Positions 7,838-15,430 of a stretch of DNA of 64,000 nucleotides are shown here, one piece after another. The notes beneath the pieces are model-generated. The model was not told where the DNA came from. It saw only the letters and a program-made list of their open reading frames with translations, and did not search any database. The stretch comes from Marinirhabdus sp050859505 (GTDB lineage: Bacteria > Bacteroidota > Bacteroidia > Flavobacteriales > Flavobacteriaceae). A program made the position numbers and the translations under genes. Position 1 is the stretch's first letter. The number at the start of each line of letters is the position of its first letter. The stretch spans positions 1,426,001-1,490,000 of the forward strand of contig NZ_CP193934.1 in NCBI RefSeq assembly GCF_050859505.1, written 5' to 3'.

Positions 7838-8338
7838 CTACACCTTTATCTTACCAGATGTACCCATATCTATTTTTTCGCCCGTAACGGCAGCTTTTGC
7901 CAATTTAAAGAGTGACACTACTTTGTTATCGTCATTGCTCCAATAGGCTGCCTCTTTAGGGATAAATTTAATAGCCGTAATATTAGGGTCTTCTTCACCG
8001 TCAAACCAAGCATTGTCTGTGCTGGAGTATAATTCTTTAATAATAGCTCTGTCGTGAACAATTTCAGCATAGCCATACACACTTAAAAATTTCATATCAC
8101 TACCACCACTATATAGCAATTGCGTGTTGTCGTCTTTAATAATATCGGCATTGTGATCGCTGTTTTTATTACTCAAAAACCAGATTCTTCCTTGGTCGTC
8201 AACTTTTTTGGTGCTCATAGGTACTGCACTAATGGGTTGTACACTTAAATTTGTCGCCAGCATACAGAAATCTACGTCCGTAGCAATATCTTTAATTTTT
8301 TCGATAGCCTCTTGGCTATATAAATTTTTTTGACTCAT
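7838..8338 (-). CDS. Pyridoxamine 5'-phosphate oxidase-fold protein (general stress protein 26-like)
   Basis: 166 aa starting at MSQKNLYSQEAI; the longer frame to 8401 is rejected because the extra N-terminus is unlike the family. A flavin-binding split-barrel is suggested by DVDFCMLATNL, the central MSTKKVDDQGRIWFLSNKNSDH and the C-terminal AAYWSNDDNKVVSLFKLAKA. Proteins of this type bind FMN or F420 and are often stress-induced; the substrate is unknown. Monocistronic, with its own terminator. Confidence 0.85.
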   Translation of the reverse strand: MSQKNLYSQEAIEKIKDIATDVDFCMLATNLSVQPISAVPMSTKKVDDQGRIWFLSNKNSDHNADIIKDDNTQLLYSGGSDMKFLSVYGYAEIVHDRAIIKELYSSTDNAWFDGEEDPNITAIKFIPKEAAYWSNDDNKVVSLFKLAKAAVTGEKIDMGTSGKIKV

Positions 8339-8513
8339 AGTTTTTTGTTTTATTTTAAAGATACACAGAGGTTTCAGCAGCCACGCCCAACAAAATGCCA
8401 AAGTATTTTGAAAGTTTTGTTAAGTATAAAGTCAGGGAACTGTTATTATTTGAGGAAGATGTTACCGTTCAATCCAATTGAAATACTGCAGGTTTTCAAA
8501 TCACAACTACCAC

Positions 8514-8996
8514 TTATTTCCTTACCCAAGTCTCATAGGTAAACGCATAGTTATGACGGTCGTCTTTAGGATGTGGTATTTCTGCAATAAGTTCCCATTG
8601 GTCTTTATTAATTTCTGGGAAATAGGTGTCTGCGTCAAAGGTTCCGTGGACGCGGGTAAGTTCAATTTTATCTGCTATGGCTATTGCCATTTTATAGATT
8701 TCACCCCCACCAATTACAAAAGGTTGCGGGTCGCTGGTAGCTTTTATGAAGGCAGCATCTATGGAATGTACCACTATGGCGCCGTCTTTTTTATACCCTT
8801 CATTTCTGGTAATCACTACGTGGGTACGATTGGGAAGCGGTTTAGGAAACGACTCGAAGGTTTTGCGGCCCATAATAATATAATGACCCGTGGTAAGTTG
8901 TTTAAAACGTTTGAAATCGTCTGGTAAATGCCAAACTAAATCATTGTCTTTTCCAAGCTCGTTGTTTTGGCCTGCGGCGGCAATCATTGTAATCAT
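8514..8996 (-). CDS. folA: Dihydrofolate reductase
   Basis: 160 aa, the standard bacterial length. FolA reduces dihydrofolate to tetrahydrofolate with NADPH. Visible motifs: IAAAGQNNELGKDNDLVWHLP with the catalytic acid D27, the NADPH-binding MGRKTFESF and the FVIGGGEIYKMA loop. Its ATG overlaps the stop of the upstream 2TM gene by 4 bp (ATGA), so the two form an operon. thyA, which regenerates dihydrofolate, is on the same strand at 14072-14923 but separated by other genes. Confidence 0.95.
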   Translation of the reverse strand: MITMIAAAGQNNELGKDNDLVWHLPDDFKRFKQLTTGHYIIMGRKTFESFPKPLPNRTHVVITRNEGYKKDGAIVVHSIDAAFIKATSDPQPFVIGGGEIYKMAIAIADKIELTRVHGTFDADTYFPEINKDQWELIAEIPHPKDDRHNYAFTYETWVRK

Positions 8997-9466
8997 CTTT
9001 GTTCGGGGGGGAGTTGGTTGGGATTGTTTTTTTTTACTTCAGGAGTTTGGGAAGGGTTCGTTAAAGCTTCGGTTTTGCGGGCAGATTTTACTTCATCTAC
9101 AGTAACTTCTTGCACGGCTTGTTTTTTTAATTGAGCGATACGTGTTTCTTGTTGTTTTTTCAGCTTCTCTAATTGCTGGTTTTCCCATTCTTTGCCCATA
9201 AACTTATTCATCACAAATACATTGAACACGTGAATTAACAAAAGAAATATCCAAAGCAAGACTACCCAAATAGACCAGTCTTTCAGTAAGACTTCATGAC
9301 CTTTTTTAAGGATAAGATCAACTATAAGAAGCAAAATGGAGCCCACTAAAAAAATAATGAAGTGACGCATCAATCCTTTTTTCTGCTTGATTCGTTTGCG
9401 GGCGTAGTCGTATTGTTCGCGCTGGTCGGCGTCTATTCTGTCGTTTTTATTGGTTTTTGAAAACAT
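8993..9466 (-). CDS. 2TM domain-containing membrane protein
   Basis: 157 aa. A charged N-terminus (YDYARKRIKQKKG) leads into two hydrophobic helices (about residues 33-53 and 67-88) and then a long Lys/Gln/Glu-rich cytoplasmic helix and a polar tail. This layout fits the 2TM domain, common in Bacteroidetes, sometimes fused to histidine kinases but here stand-alone. It overlaps folA by 4 bp; no functional link is evident. Role unknown. Confidence 0.8.
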   Translation of the reverse strand: MFSKTNKNDRIDADQREQYDYARKRIKQKKGLMRHFIIFLVGSILLLIVDLILKKGHEVLLKDWSIWVVLLWIFLLLIHVFNVFVMNKFMGKEWENQQLEKLKKQQETRIAQLKKQAVQEVTVDEVKSARKTEALTNPSQTPEVKKNNPNQLPPEQR

Positions 9467-9527
9467 AGTTGGTTACCTTTAGTCTCACGTAAAAATACCC
9501 AAAATTAACCGTACAAACCTCTCAGTT

Positions 9528-10601
9528 ATGGAAGATTTAAGAAATCTGTTCCCAGTTACAAAAACGCACACCTATTTAAATACAGCATCTGCTGGACTGG
9601 TTTCCACAAAGTTAGTACAATGGCGTAGCGAGCACGATAAGAAGCTGTTGCAACAAGGGAGTATTTTTAGAGATACACACAGAGCGATTTTAGACGGAGT
9701 GTGCGATCAGGTATGTAATTTTTTTAGTGCTTCCAAGCATGAAGTGGCGCTTGTTCCTAATTTTTCGTTTGGATTTAACACTTTGTTAGAGGGTATTCCA
9801 GAAGGTAAAAAAGTACTGTTATTAAGCCATGACTATCCTAGCATTAATTGGGCATTTGAGCATCGGGATTTTAATGTTTGTTATGCTGAAGTTGACGAAA
9901 ATTTAGAACAAAATATTGAGGTGGCCGTTGCCCGTCATAAACCAGATATTTTTGCTTTTAGTATTGTACAGTATTTGAATGGTATTAAAATAGATTTCAA
10001 CTTTTTAAAACAGTTGAAAGCATACCATCCAGATTTGCTATTAGTAGCAGATGGGACGCAATATTTGGGTACGGAACCTTTTAATTTTACTGAAAGTGCT
10101 ATTGATGTCCTAGGGGGCAGTTGTTATAAATGGATGCTGTCCGGCTACGGAAATGGAGTTTTTATGGTAAAGGAAGCTGTGCAACACAGCATACATCCAA
10201 GTACCATTGGTTTTAATTCGGCCAATGGTATTTTTAGTGCTAGAGAAAGTATTCCGTTTATGAAACGTTTTGAACCTGGACATCAAGATACTTTGACGTA
10301 TGGAAGTTTAGGGCAAAGTATTCGGTTTTTAGAGGAGTTTGGAGCCGATAAAATTTCAGAAAAATTACAGCTGTTATGTGGGAAGGCAAAGGAAGCTTTT
10401 ATAGAAAAAGGGATTTTGGATTTGGCTTCAGCAAGAAGGGAAAACTTTTCTACCATTTTTAATATTACAGGGGATGAAAATCTTTTTCAGAAATTAAAAA
10501 ATGAAAATATTATTTGTTCGCAGCGTGGTAAAGGGCTTAGGGTAGGTTTTCATATTTATAATACCGAAGAAGACTTACATAAATTACTATGTGTATTGTA
10601 A
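9528..10601 (+). CDS. Aminotransferase class V-fold PLP-dependent enzyme
   Basis: 357 aa. Fold-type I PLP enzyme related to cysteine desulfurases and kynureninase-like proteins: YLNTASAGLVS near the N-terminus, the PLP-ring aspartate D175 in LLVADGTQYLG, and the PLP lysine K201 in GGSCYKWMLSGYGNG. There is no obvious catalytic cysteine of the IscS/SufS type in the C-terminal half, so desulfurase activity is doubtful. It is divergent from the folA operon and faces the egt genes across DUF427. Because EgtE, the ergothioneine C-S lyase, belongs to this fold, a role as lyase for the EgtB/EgtD pathway is possible but unproven. Confidence 0.8.
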   Translation: MEDLRNLFPVTKTHTYLNTASAGLVSTKLVQWRSEHDKKLLQQGSIFRDTHRAILDGVCDQVCNFFSASKHEVALVPNFSFGFNTLLEGIPEGKKVLLLSHDYPSINWAFEHRDFNVCYAEVDENLEQNIEVAVARHKPDIFAFSIVQYLNGIKIDFNFLKQLKAYHPDLLLVADGTQYLGTEPFNFTESAIDVLGGSCYKWMLSGYGNGVFMVKEAVQHSIHPSTIGFNSANGIFSARESIPFMKRFEPGHQDTLTYGSLGQSIRFLEEFGADKISEKLQLLCGKAKEAFIEKGILDLASARRENFSTIFNITGDENLFQKLKNENIICSQRGKGLRVGFHIYNTEEDLHKLLCVL

Positions 10602-10605
10602 ATAT

Positions 10606-10890
10606 TTAGGATTGTACAATGTCAACACCTTTCCAAAACGCTACATATCCTTCAATAGGTTTTGCCGCATGGCTTGTTTCTGGATAATACCAAGCTGCAT
10701 CTTTGTTGGTTTCTCCATTCACAGTAATACTGTAATAAGAAGCCTCTCCTTTCCAAGGGCAATGACTATGAGTCTCCGTTTTTTTGAAAAATTCTGAGTG
10801 TATCGCCTGTGGCGGAAAATAATGATTGTTTTCAATAACAACAGTATCGTTACTTTCGGCAATAACCGTGTGGTTCCAAATGGCTTTCAT
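10606..10890 (-). CDS. DUF427 domain-containing protein
   Basis: 94 aa, the size of single-domain DUF427 proteins. Family signatures: the N-terminal MKAIWNHTVIAES, the conserved cysteine region HCPWKGEASYYSI and the C-terminal YPETSHAAKPIEGYVAFWKGVDI. Small, soluble and with no signal peptide. It is the last gene after egtB and egtD on the same strand (70-bp gap), so co-transcription is plausible. Function unknown. Confidence 0.88.
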   Translation of the reverse strand: MKAIWNHTVIAESNDTVVIENNHYFPPQAIHSEFFKKTETHSHCPWKGEASYYSITVNGETNKDAAWYYPETSHAAKPIEGYVAFWKGVDIVQS

Positions 10891-10960
10891 ATATTCGATT
10901 TAAGAATTAAATAAATTATTTTTTACTGTGCATCCAACAAAGACACCACAGGCAGACTTA

Positions 10961-11932
10961 TTATTTTCTTCTGAAAACATAATCTTTATAATACCCTTTC
11001 TCATCTTCGAAAGAAGTCTCAATGGTTAATCCAGCAGAGTCTGCAAGCCACTGGACAGTTTTGTCGTCATACTTTTGAGAAATTTCTGTATGTATAGTTT
11101 CCCAGGCATCAAAATTAATATGTAAGTCTATTGCCTTTACGGAAACTTCCATAGCTTCGGTAGCTACCAGAAAACTCTTTGCAGTACCAGATTCTGGGTC
11201 ATACACTTCCCAATGTTTAAAGTTGTCCACATTAAAATCACCTTCCAATTCACTGTTAATACGGTGAAGTAGATTTTTATTGAAAGCCGCGGTTACTCCC
11301 GTTGTATCATTATACGCATCCAGAATGGTCTGCGGATGTTTTTTTTGGTCAAAGCCCATAAAGAGTAAGTCTTCAGAGCTCATAATATCTTTAAGTTTAG
11401 TTAAAAAATCAATGGCTTGCGGGTGTAAAAGATTACCAATGTTAGAACCCAAAACCATTAAGACTTTTTTTCGTGCATTGTATTTTTGAAGTCTTTCTAG
11501 CACTTCAAAATAGGTTCCTGTTTCTCCATCCACAGTTACTTGGGGAAGTTCTTCCGCAAGGTTATTTGTTAAAGAATCGATAGCATTTTGGCTTATATCA
11601 ATTGGTTTATAAACATAATCGAAGTTATTTTCAGTCAAATGACTCAGTATTACTTTTGTTTTTTTACCATCGCCTGCCCCCAGTTCAATAAGGTCGAAAC
11701 CAGTTTGGATGTTGCTAAATAATTCTGCTATTTCTGTTGCATGAAGCGATAAAATATCAAACTCACAATTGGTGAGGTAGTATTCTGGAAGATTCATAAT
11801 ATCCTGAAAAAGTTTATCTCCCTTTTTATCATAAATATATTTTGAATACAAATACTTTGGAAAAGAGGTAAGACCTTGATGTACATCGTTTTTAAAAGAT
11901 GCTTCAATTTTTTGGGTATTTTTAATGCTCAT
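10961..11932 (-). CDS. egtD: L-histidine N-alpha-methyltransferase EgtD
   Basis: 323 aa, the usual EgtD length. EgtD trimethylates histidine to hercynine with S-adenosylmethionine, the first step of ergothioneine synthesis. The SAM site ELGAGDGKKTKVIL, the GSNIGNL motif and the MGFDQKKHPQTILDAYND segment of the Methyltransf_33 family are clear. It follows egtB by 16 bp, so they form an operon. No egtC (gamma-glutamyl amidase) is nearby. Confidence 0.93.
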   Translation of the reverse strand: MSIKNTQKIEASFKNDVHQGLTSFPKYLYSKYIYDKKGDKLFQDIMNLPEYYLTNCEFDILSLHATEIAELFSNIQTGFDLIELGAGDGKKTKVILSHLTENNFDYVYKPIDISQNAIDSLTNNLAEELPQVTVDGETGTYFEVLERLQKYNARKKVLMVLGSNIGNLLHPQAIDFLTKLKDIMSSEDLLFMGFDQKKHPQTILDAYNDTTGVTAAFNKNLLHRINSELEGDFNVDNFKHWEVYDPESGTAKSFLVATEAMEVSVKAIDLHINFDAWETIHTEISQKYDDKTVQWLADSAGLTIETSFEDEKGYYKDYVFRRK

Positions 11933-11948
11933 ATGTGCTGGGTCGTAA

Positions 11949-13109
11949 TTATCTGGCTAGTCTTATACCGGTGTATTGCCATCTTAAATTGGGTTGAAAA
12001 AAATTGCGGTAGGTGGGTCGTGTATGCTTTGGTGCTGTAACTACAGAGCCACCTCTAAGCACTTTTTGATTTACCATAAACTTGCCGTTATATTCACCAA
12101 TGGCTCCAGGAGCTTTCGTATAGCCAGGATACGGAAGGTAGGAGCTCTCGGTCCATTCCCAACGGCTTCCCCAATCAAAATGTTGCTGGGCAATTTCCCA
12201 TTCAAATTCGGTTGGGAGGCGACAACCCTTCCATTGGGCATATGCAAAAGCCTCATAATAAGACACATGACAAAGAGGTGCTTTTGGATCAATTTTTTGT
12301 AGTCCTTGAAAAGTATAGTAGTGCCATTCACCTTCAATAGAATGCCAGTACATAGGCTGTACCTGATTTTCTAGCTTTACCCATTCCCAGCCATCTGCGT
12401 GCCAATGGTTAAAATCTGTATATCCTCCAGCGTCTATAAATTCTATAAATTCAGCATTTGTGACCAACCTATTTGAAATCTCGAAGTCCTGAATATAGGT
12501 TTTGTGATGTCCTAATTCGTTATCATAACAAAAGCTACCTTCAGTATGTCCAATTTCATAAACGCCCTCTTTAAAAGGAAGCCATTGCTGTGTAATTTTT
12601 TCTACGGAATGTTCGGTAAAATCGTTATTATATTTTGGAAGTAAGGGGTTATTTCCAAGGATATACTTAATATCTGTCATCAATAATTCTTGATGCTGTT
12701 TTTCATGATGAATTCCAATATTGAGTATTTCTTCTACTTCTTCTGAAATTTCAGAAGCTAAAAACTCCTTCATTTCATTTGTTACATAATGTCTATAATC
12801 GTAAACTTTTGTAACTCCAGGACGTGATAAATTACCACGGTCGCTACGTATTACCCGTTTTCCTAATGATTCATAATAACTGTTGAAGACGAAGGCGAAA
12901 TCTTCATCAAAAAGTATGTAATTAGGTTTGTGATGTTTTAGGATAAATTCTTCAAAAAACCATGTAGTATGCCCCAAATGCCATTTTGGTGGAGAAACGT
13001 CCACGACAGGTTGTACCACATAATCTTCAATTTCCAAAGGTTTGCAAAGTGCTTCGGTATGGTATCTGGTTTCAGTGAAAAGTTGTAATAGTGTTTCTGT
13101 ATCAATCAT
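11949..13109 (-). CDS. egtB: Ergothioneine-type sulfoxide synthase EgtB
   Basis: 386 aa. Non-heme iron enzyme that joins hercynine to a thiol (cysteine or gamma-glutamylcysteine). The N-terminal DinB-like half supplies the iron-binding histidines: H47 in HLGHTTWFFE, and H135 and H139 in the HX3HXE motif HEKQHQE. The C-terminal half is an FGE-sulfatase/lectin fold (GCRLPTEFEWE, VLRGGSVV, TYRNFF, TGIRLAR). It is shorter than mycobacterial EgtB (about 430 aa). With egtD downstream and no egtC, direct use of cysteine is a reasonable inference, but an ovothiol-type (OvoA) or other thiol partner cannot be excluded from sequence alone. Confidence 0.9.
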   Translation of the reverse strand: MIDTETLLQLFTETRYHTEALCKPLEIEDYVVQPVVDVSPPKWHLGHTTWFFEEFILKHHKPNYILFDEDFAFVFNSYYESLGKRVIRSDRGNLSRPGVTKVYDYRHYVTNEMKEFLASEISEEVEEILNIGIHHEKQHQELLMTDIKYILGNNPLLPKYNNDFTEHSVEKITQQWLPFKEGVYEIGHTEGSFCYDNELGHHKTYIQDFEISNRLVTNAEFIEFIDAGGYTDFNHWHADGWEWVKLENQVQPMYWHSIEGEWHYYTFQGLQKIDPKAPLCHVSYYEAFAYAQWKGCRLPTEFEWEIAQQHFDWGSRWEWTESSYLPYPGYTKAPGAIGEYNGKFMVNQKVLRGGSVVTAPKHTRPTYRNFFQPNLRWQYTGIRLAR

Positions 13110-13203
13110 AAAAAATAGTGAAAAAACGAGTATGTTTTTACACCTTAAAGATAAGGTTCTCTATTATTTTTATGGAAATATCTTGCGTTAAACCCGTGTT
13201 AAA

Positions 13204-13623
13204 CTAGCCTAATACAAAAACGAGGGGTAGGGTATATTTAGTTTTAACCGGATACTTATCATGCCTGCCCGGAATAAAATTGGGAAGTAGCTCAAGTACA
13301 CGGTTTGTCTCTTTCTGAAGTTGGGGGTGTGGCGTCCTAATCTTAATATCCTTTATACCCCCGTTTTCATCTATGATAAATTGAGCGTATACACGTATTC
13401 TTCTTTCGTTAAGGTTCAGATTTTTGAACAGCCCTGTGTTAAATTTTTGTTTGGCAAAGGCCTCTACAGATTCTTGCGTACAAAGTATTTCCTGTTGTAC
13501 AGTACCAGCACTGCAATCTCTATATCTAGGAGGCGTGTCTACTTGCGAAAAAGAAATAACTTCTTCTTGCGCCGTGCTTATAGTGACCACAGATAACAAC
13601 AGGAAAAAAATTTTCCAGCCCAT
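13204..13623 (-). CDS. Secreted TonB C-terminal-like protein (second of pair)
   Basis: 139 aa. Signal peptide (cleavage after about residue 18, STAQ), a cysteine pair region (DCSAGTVQQEILC) and a C-terminal half that looks like a TonB C-terminal fold (VYAQFIIDENGGIKDIKI, NRVLELLPNFIPGRHD). There is no transmembrane anchor or proline-rich spacer, so it is a free periplasmic protein and not a classical energy transducer. Its ATG directly follows the stop of its paralogue upstream. Role unknown. Confidence 0.75.
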   Translation of the reverse strand: MGWKIFFLLLSVVTISTAQEEVISFSQVDTPPRYRDCSAGTVQQEILCTQESVEAFAKQKFNTGLFKNLNLNERRIRVYAQFIIDENGGIKDIKIRTPHPQLQKETNRVLELLPNFIPGRHDKYPVKTKYTLPLVFVLG

Positions 13624-14058
13624 TTATTTTCCCGTTTTAAAAGTGATAGGGACAATGTATTGAATAGCTCTCGGCTTTCCTCCCATCATACCTGGCTTTT
13701 TCATTTTTGGAATGAGACTTATATTTCTTTTGGCTTCGGCCTGCAAAGCTGCGCTTCCTCCAGTAATACTTTTAATATCTACAAGGCCTTTTTCGTTGAT
13801 GTAAAAATCTACTATTACCCGCCCTTGTTCATTTTTTTTATAAGAATCTGTAGGGTATTTAAAGTTTTTGGCAATGTGGGTTGCTAATTTTTGCTTAAAA
13901 CAGTTGTCACGCTGGGAAGCATTTCCAGATTCGCAACCTGGCCAGATAGGAGCCAGTTCTTTTAGAGTTAGTTTATTCTTTTGTACATCTCCCCATTCTT
14001 GCTGTGCAAAAAGAGTTGTGGTTACAAATAAACTAAAGATAATTAGGGCATATTTCAT
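13624..14058 (-). CDS. Secreted TonB C-terminal-like protein (first of pair)
   Basis: 144 aa from MKYALIIFSL; the 10 extra codons upstream overlap thyA and are rejected. Signal peptide, then PIWPGCESGNASQRDNCFKQKL with two cysteines, then a TonB C-terminal-like fold (VIVDFYINEKGLVDIKSI, IPKMKKPGMMGGKPRAIQYIVPITF). Similar plan to the gene downstream, with which it abuts without spacer; a local duplication is likely. It begins 13 bp after thyA, suggesting read-through from thyA. Periplasmic; function unknown. Confidence 0.8.
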   Translation of the reverse strand: MKYALIIFSLFVTTTLFAQQEWGDVQKNKLTLKELAPIWPGCESGNASQRDNCFKQKLATHIAKNFKYPTDSYKKNEQGRVIVDFYINEKGLVDIKSITGGSAALQAEAKRNISLIPKMKKPGMMGGKPRAIQYIVPITFKTGK

Positions 14059-14071
14059 AAGGGGATGGTTT

Positions 14072-14923
14072 TTAAACAGCAACCGCACCTTTAATGTGCG
14101 GATGCGGATGGTAATCTTTCAGGCTGAAGTCATCAAATTTGAAGCCAAATATATCTTTTACATCTTTATTTAGCAACATTTTTGGTAAAGGACGTATTTC
14201 TCGGGACAATTGTAACTCCAACTGTTCGAAATGATTTTTATAAATATGAGCATCACCAAAGGTGTGTATAAAGTCCCCCGCTTGATAGCCGCATACCTGA
14301 GCCATCATCATAGTAAGTAGTGCGTAAGAAGCAATGTTGAAAGGTACTCCCAAGAAAATATCTGCGCTTCGTTGATACAGCTGGCAAGACAATTTTCGGG
14401 TGCTTTCATCGCCTTCAATTTCTGGGGCACTCACATAAAATTGAAAAAACGCGTGGCATGGTGGTAAAGCGGCCTTGCCATTTGCAACATTTTCAGAAAA
14501 AGGAACAGAAGTGTTAGGCATCACGCTAGGATTCCATGCACTCACCAGCATCCTTCTGCTGTCTGGATTTGTTTTTAGGGTGTGGATAATATCTGTAATC
14601 TGGTCTATTTCTTCATTGTTCCAGTTACGCCATTGATGCCCATATACAGGGCCTAAATCACCATTTTCATCCGCCCAGTCATTCCAGATACGAACTCCAT
14701 TTTCCTGGAGGTATTTTATATTGGTATCTCCGTTTAAGAACCATAAAAGTTCATAAATAATAGATTTTAGATGTAATTTTTTGGTGGTCACCATAGGAAA
14801 CCCCTCATTCAAATCGAATCGCATTTGATACCCAAACACACTTTTGGTACCTGTGCCTGTGCGATCACTCTTGCTATTTCCTTGCTCTAAAACGTGTTTT
14901 ACTAAATCGTGGTATTGCTTCAT
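14072..14923 (-). CDS. thyA: Thymidylate synthase
   Basis: 283 aa, slightly longer than the E. coli enzyme (264 aa). ThyA methylates dUMP to dTMP using methylenetetrahydrofolate. SDRTGTGTKSVFG at the N-terminus, the catalytic C156 in ALPPCHAFFQFYV, QRSADIFLGVPFNIASYALL and the dUMP-binding THFGDAHIY-type motif (HTFGDAHIYKNH) are all intact. The extra length includes a short insertion before the catalytic loop (PFSENVANGKA). Two TonB-like genes follow closely on the same strand. Confidence 0.96.
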   Translation of the reverse strand: MKQYHDLVKHVLEQGNSKSDRTGTGTKSVFGYQMRFDLNEGFPMVTTKKLHLKSIIYELLWFLNGDTNIKYLQENGVRIWNDWADENGDLGPVYGHQWRNWNNEEIDQITDIIHTLKTNPDSRRMLVSAWNPSVMPNTSVPFSENVANGKAALPPCHAFFQFYVSAPEIEGDESTRKLSCQLYQRSADIFLGVPFNIASYALLTMMMAQVCGYQAGDFIHTFGDAHIYKNHFEQLELQLSREIRPLPKMLLNKDVKDIFGFKFDDFSLKDYHPHPHIKGAVAV

Positions 14924-15064
14924 CTTCTGCCTTATTTTTGAATGGTTTAAATGTAAAAAAGAAGGGCTACTCTTTAAACTGAAATCTTCGGGATTTATTA
15001 CAAGTTATCAACGGGATTTTTTTAATAATAAAATTGCTAACTTGCAGTGATTAACTAACAAAGA

Positions 15065-15430
15065 ATGAAGGCTACCTACCAAACTCCTCACGGCCCAATG
15101 GACTGCTTTAAAAATTGCTTAATCTTTAAGCTCGTGGGTACTGGTATTAGTGCTATTGCAGCCAAAGAGATCATGCAGTATGCTTATGATCATTACGGAA
15201 ATAATAAATTTGTTTTTATTTCCAATCGAGAATTTGCTTCCAATATAGATCCTAAAGCGTACGATGCTATTAATCCAAAATTGATGGTCGGCTTGGCTAT
15301 TGTTTCACAAGAAGAGGCCGTAAAACAGGAGGCGATACAGGAGCAACAGTTGTATTTAGGCTCTTTTAGTTATTTCAAAACAGTAGAAGAAGCAAAAGAT
15401 TGGGCTACGACAGTTGTTAAAAATTCTTAG
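15065..15430 (+). CDS. Hypothetical protein
   Basis: 121 aa, soluble, no signal peptide. It starts with MKATYQTPHGPMDCFKNC and ends in FKTVEEAKDWATTVV. The second half (NKFVFISNREFAS, YLGSFSYFKTVEEAKDWA) has the alternating pattern of small alpha/beta STAS or SEC14-like proteins of flavobacteria, but I am not certain of a family. It is divergent from thyA and overlaps the convergent transporter gene by 4 bp. Confidence 0.7.
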   Translation: MKATYQTPHGPMDCFKNCLIFKLVGTGISAIAAKEIMQYAYDHYGNNKFVFISNREFASNIDPKAYDAINPKLMVGLAIVSQEEAVKQEAIQEQQLYLGSFSYFKTVEEAKDWATTVVKNS

